DNA from: Myxococcota bacterium
GTDB taxonomy: Bacteria > Myxococcota_A > Polyangia > Palsa-1104 > JAEUJZ01
DNA: 64,000 bases
Direction of reading: 5' to 3'
NCBI GenBank assembly: GCA_025057315.1
Contig: JANWXW010000023.1
Coordinates: forward strand, 1-64,000
Under the pieces are notes generated by a model, which saw nothing but the letters and a program-made list of their open reading frames with translations, had not been told where the DNA came from and did not search any database. Made by a program: the position numbers and the translations under genes. Each line of letters begins with the position of its first letter. Positions within the stretch are counted from its first letter, which is position 1. Positions 62,745 to 64,000 of the stretch are shown here, one piece after another.

Positions 62745-63320
62745 ATGAGGCACGCACCTACCCTGGGCGCTGCGCTGAGCGTGGCTGTCATCCTCGGCTG
62801 CGGCGAGCCCCCCTCCCCTGATTCCGACCTGTCCGAGGCAGACGAAGGCTTGCTAGCGCCAGAAGAGGAGCGCGCGGGCGGCCATGAGTTCCTGCCTCAG
62901 AGCAGCACGGCGGCGCAGGAGGTCGTCCGGTTGGTGAACCAGGCCCGGGCCGCAGCACGCACCTGTGGATCTCGCGGCACCTTCCCGGCCGCACCGCCTC
63001 TGGCCGTGGATGTGCGGCTGACCCGCGCGGCGCAGCTCCACAGCCAGGACATGGCCCAGAGGAACTTCTTTGGCCACACCGGCTCGGACGGCAGCAGGCC
63101 CGGGGACCGCATCACCCGTCAGGGATATGCCTGGTCCGCCGCCGGAGAGAACATCGCTGCCGGCTACCGCACACCCCAGGCCGTGGTGGACGCTTGGCTC
63201 GCCAGTGCCGGGCACTGCGCCAACATCATGAGCCGCACCTTCACCCAGACCGGCGTCGGCGTGGCCACCGGCGGGAGGTACGGCATCTACTGGACCCAGG
63301 TCTTCGCCCGCCCGCGCTGA
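62745..63320 (+). CDS. CAP/SCP-domain lipoprotein
   Basis: 191 residues, with AGGAGG 8 nt before the ATG. 'MRHAPTLGAALSVAVILGC' is a lipoprotein signal (Cys19), then an acidic linker. A CAP domain fills the rest: 'VVRLVNQARAAARTCG', 'LTRAAQLHSQDMAQRNFFGH' (CAP His), 'AWSAAGENIAAGY' (Glu), 'VDAWLASAGHCANIMSRTF' (second His) and 'VGVATGGRYGIYWTQVFA'. The CAP cavity residues are conserved. Bacterial CAP (YkwD-like) proteins are secreted and have no settled activity. Predicted as a surface or periplasmic lipoprotein. Confidence 0.88.
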   Translation: MRHAPTLGAALSVAVILGCGEPPSPDSDLSEADEGLLAPEEERAGGHEFLPQSSTAAQEVVRLVNQARAAARTCGSRGTFPAAPPLAVDVRLTRAAQLHSQDMAQRNFFGHTGSDGSRPGDRITRQGYAWSAAGENIAAGYRTPQAVVDAWLASAGHCANIMSRTFTQTGVGVATGGRYGIYWTQVFARPR

Positions 63321-63426
63321 CCGACCCTGCCAGGGCACCTTTCCCCCCTGCAGGCCCCGGCATGCCGCAGTGCCCCCCTGCTGTTGCATGGGCGCGGCCT
63401 CCTCTGCTACTTGTGCCCGCCGGGCC

Positions 63427-64000
63427 ATGTGCGGCGTCATCGGACTCCTCTTCGAGCATTATCACCCCCGGCTCGGCCACATCGCCGCCGAGTTGCTGCG
63501 GGCCTTGGAGTACCGGGGCTATGACTCCACCGGAGCTGCCGTGCAGGGGGATGGCACCGACGTGACGCTGCGCAAAGGCGTGGGCGCCCCATCGGTGCTC
63601 GTGGAGCAACTTGGCATCACCGGCCTGTCAGGGCGCATTCTCTGTGGCCAAGTCCGCTGGGCCACCTTCGGTGCGGTCACGGCCGACAACGCACAGCCGC
63701 ACCTGGTCCGCTGCCATGCCCACCTCTACGGCGCCCACAACGGCAACGTCACCAACTGTGACGACCTCAAGCGCCGCCTCGTCGCCAGGGGGCACCAGGT
63801 GCTGTCTGACAACGACGGTGAGATGGTCGTCCACCTCGTCGAGCACCACTTCGCAGAGCTGCTGCAGCAACACAAGCCCGAGGCCAGGCAGGACCCAGAG
63901 CTGCGCCGCCGCACCATGCGCTCGGCCCTGATTCGGGCCGCTGACGAGCTGAGGGGCTCCTATGCCGCCGTCGTGGTGGACCCGGTCACCCGCTGCGCCT
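63427..64000 (+). CDS. Glucosamine-6-phosphate synthase-like protein (GlmS), N-terminal part
   Basis: Runs off the window; 191 codons visible. 'MCGVIGLLFEHYHPRLG' carries the N-terminal Cys nucleophile (Cys2) of class II glutamine amidotransferases; 'ALEYRGYDSTGAAV', 'GQVRWATFGAVTADNAQPH' and 'AHNGNVTNCDDLKRRL' follow the GlmS order. The motif usually reads 'HTRWATHG'; here it is 'QVRWATFG', so the second His is Phe and the Thr is Val. This marks a divergent GlmS-type branch. The sugar isomerase half lies outside the window, so a related amidotransferase cannot be excluded. With glmM at 21018 it could form part of the UDP-GlcNAc route. Confidence 0.7.
   Translation, partial: MCGVIGLLFEHYHPRLGHIAAELLRALEYRGYDSTGAAVQGDGTDVTLRKGVGAPSVLVEQLGITGLSGRILCGQVRWATFGAVTADNAQPHLVRCHAHLYGAHNGNVTNCDDLKRRLVARGHQVLSDNDGEMVVHLVEHHFAELLQQHKPEARQDPELRRRTMRSALIRAADELRGSYAAVVVDPVTRCA

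Overview
The window is GC-rich, densely coded DNA from a Gram-negative, myxobacterium-like (Myxococcota / former Deltaproteobacteria) chromosome. The assignment is an inference from gene types: a Ser/Thr kinase with an FHA domain, a zinc-ribbon/GYF/TonB-C protein of the AgmX type, many lipoproteins including Cys-rich ones, a giant cytoplasmic TPR protein, and an outer-membrane TonB-dependent receptor. No rRNA, IS element, phage gene or CRISPR array was seen.

Layout. 1-6855 (+): end of a membrane-protein gene, then a tight four-gene unit: metallophosphoesterase, CHAT (caspase-like) protease, papain-like peptidase and a large lipoprotein. 6875-9691 (-): a NYN-domain protein and two Cys-rich lipoproteins. 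9856-11996 (+): plsX and an App1-like HAD phosphatase. 12004-15453 (-): a cobalamin riboswitch controlling a BtuB-like receptor and a beta-propeller-like lipoprotein. 15581-17986 (+): a PilZ protein with a terpene-synthase-like C-terminus, and a guanidine-modifying-enzyme homologue. 18067-20752 (+): ftsE-ftsX-envC-like division operon. 20844-25500 (+): tRNA-Ile(GAU), glmM, a zinc-ribbon/GYF/AgmX-type protein and hemW. 25568-28745: a TonB-N-like protein and, divergently, an FHA-containing Ser/Thr kinase. 28898-35698: AAA ATPase, folD, a methyltransferase preceded by two copies of a 20-bp palindrome, and an SbcC/YhaN-like plus SbcD-like pair. 35794-39230 (+): dacB, a small lipoprotein and an MtfA-like peptidase. 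39593-51157 (+): a single TPR gene of about 3,850 codons.

51164-60995 (-) is a complete-looking group 3b type [NiFe] hydrogenase operon, in transcription order hydB, a cNMP-binding-domain gene, hydG, hydD, hydA, maturation protease, hypA, hypF, hypC, hypD, hypE. Almost every junction overlaps or is separated by a few bases. The maturation genes supply the Fe(CN)2CO ligands (HypFCDE) and C-terminal processing (protease). HypA lacks its zinc domain and no hypB is present here. The window closes with two secreted/lipoprotein genes and the start of a glmS-like gene.

Two cross-cutting observations. Several genes without a Shine-Dalgarno carry a -10-like hexamer 6-7 nt before the start codon, which suggests leaderless mRNAs. 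The least explained loci are the CHAT/metallophosphoesterase unit, the PilZ-terpenoid-synthase fusion and the riboswitch-controlled receptor/propeller pair.
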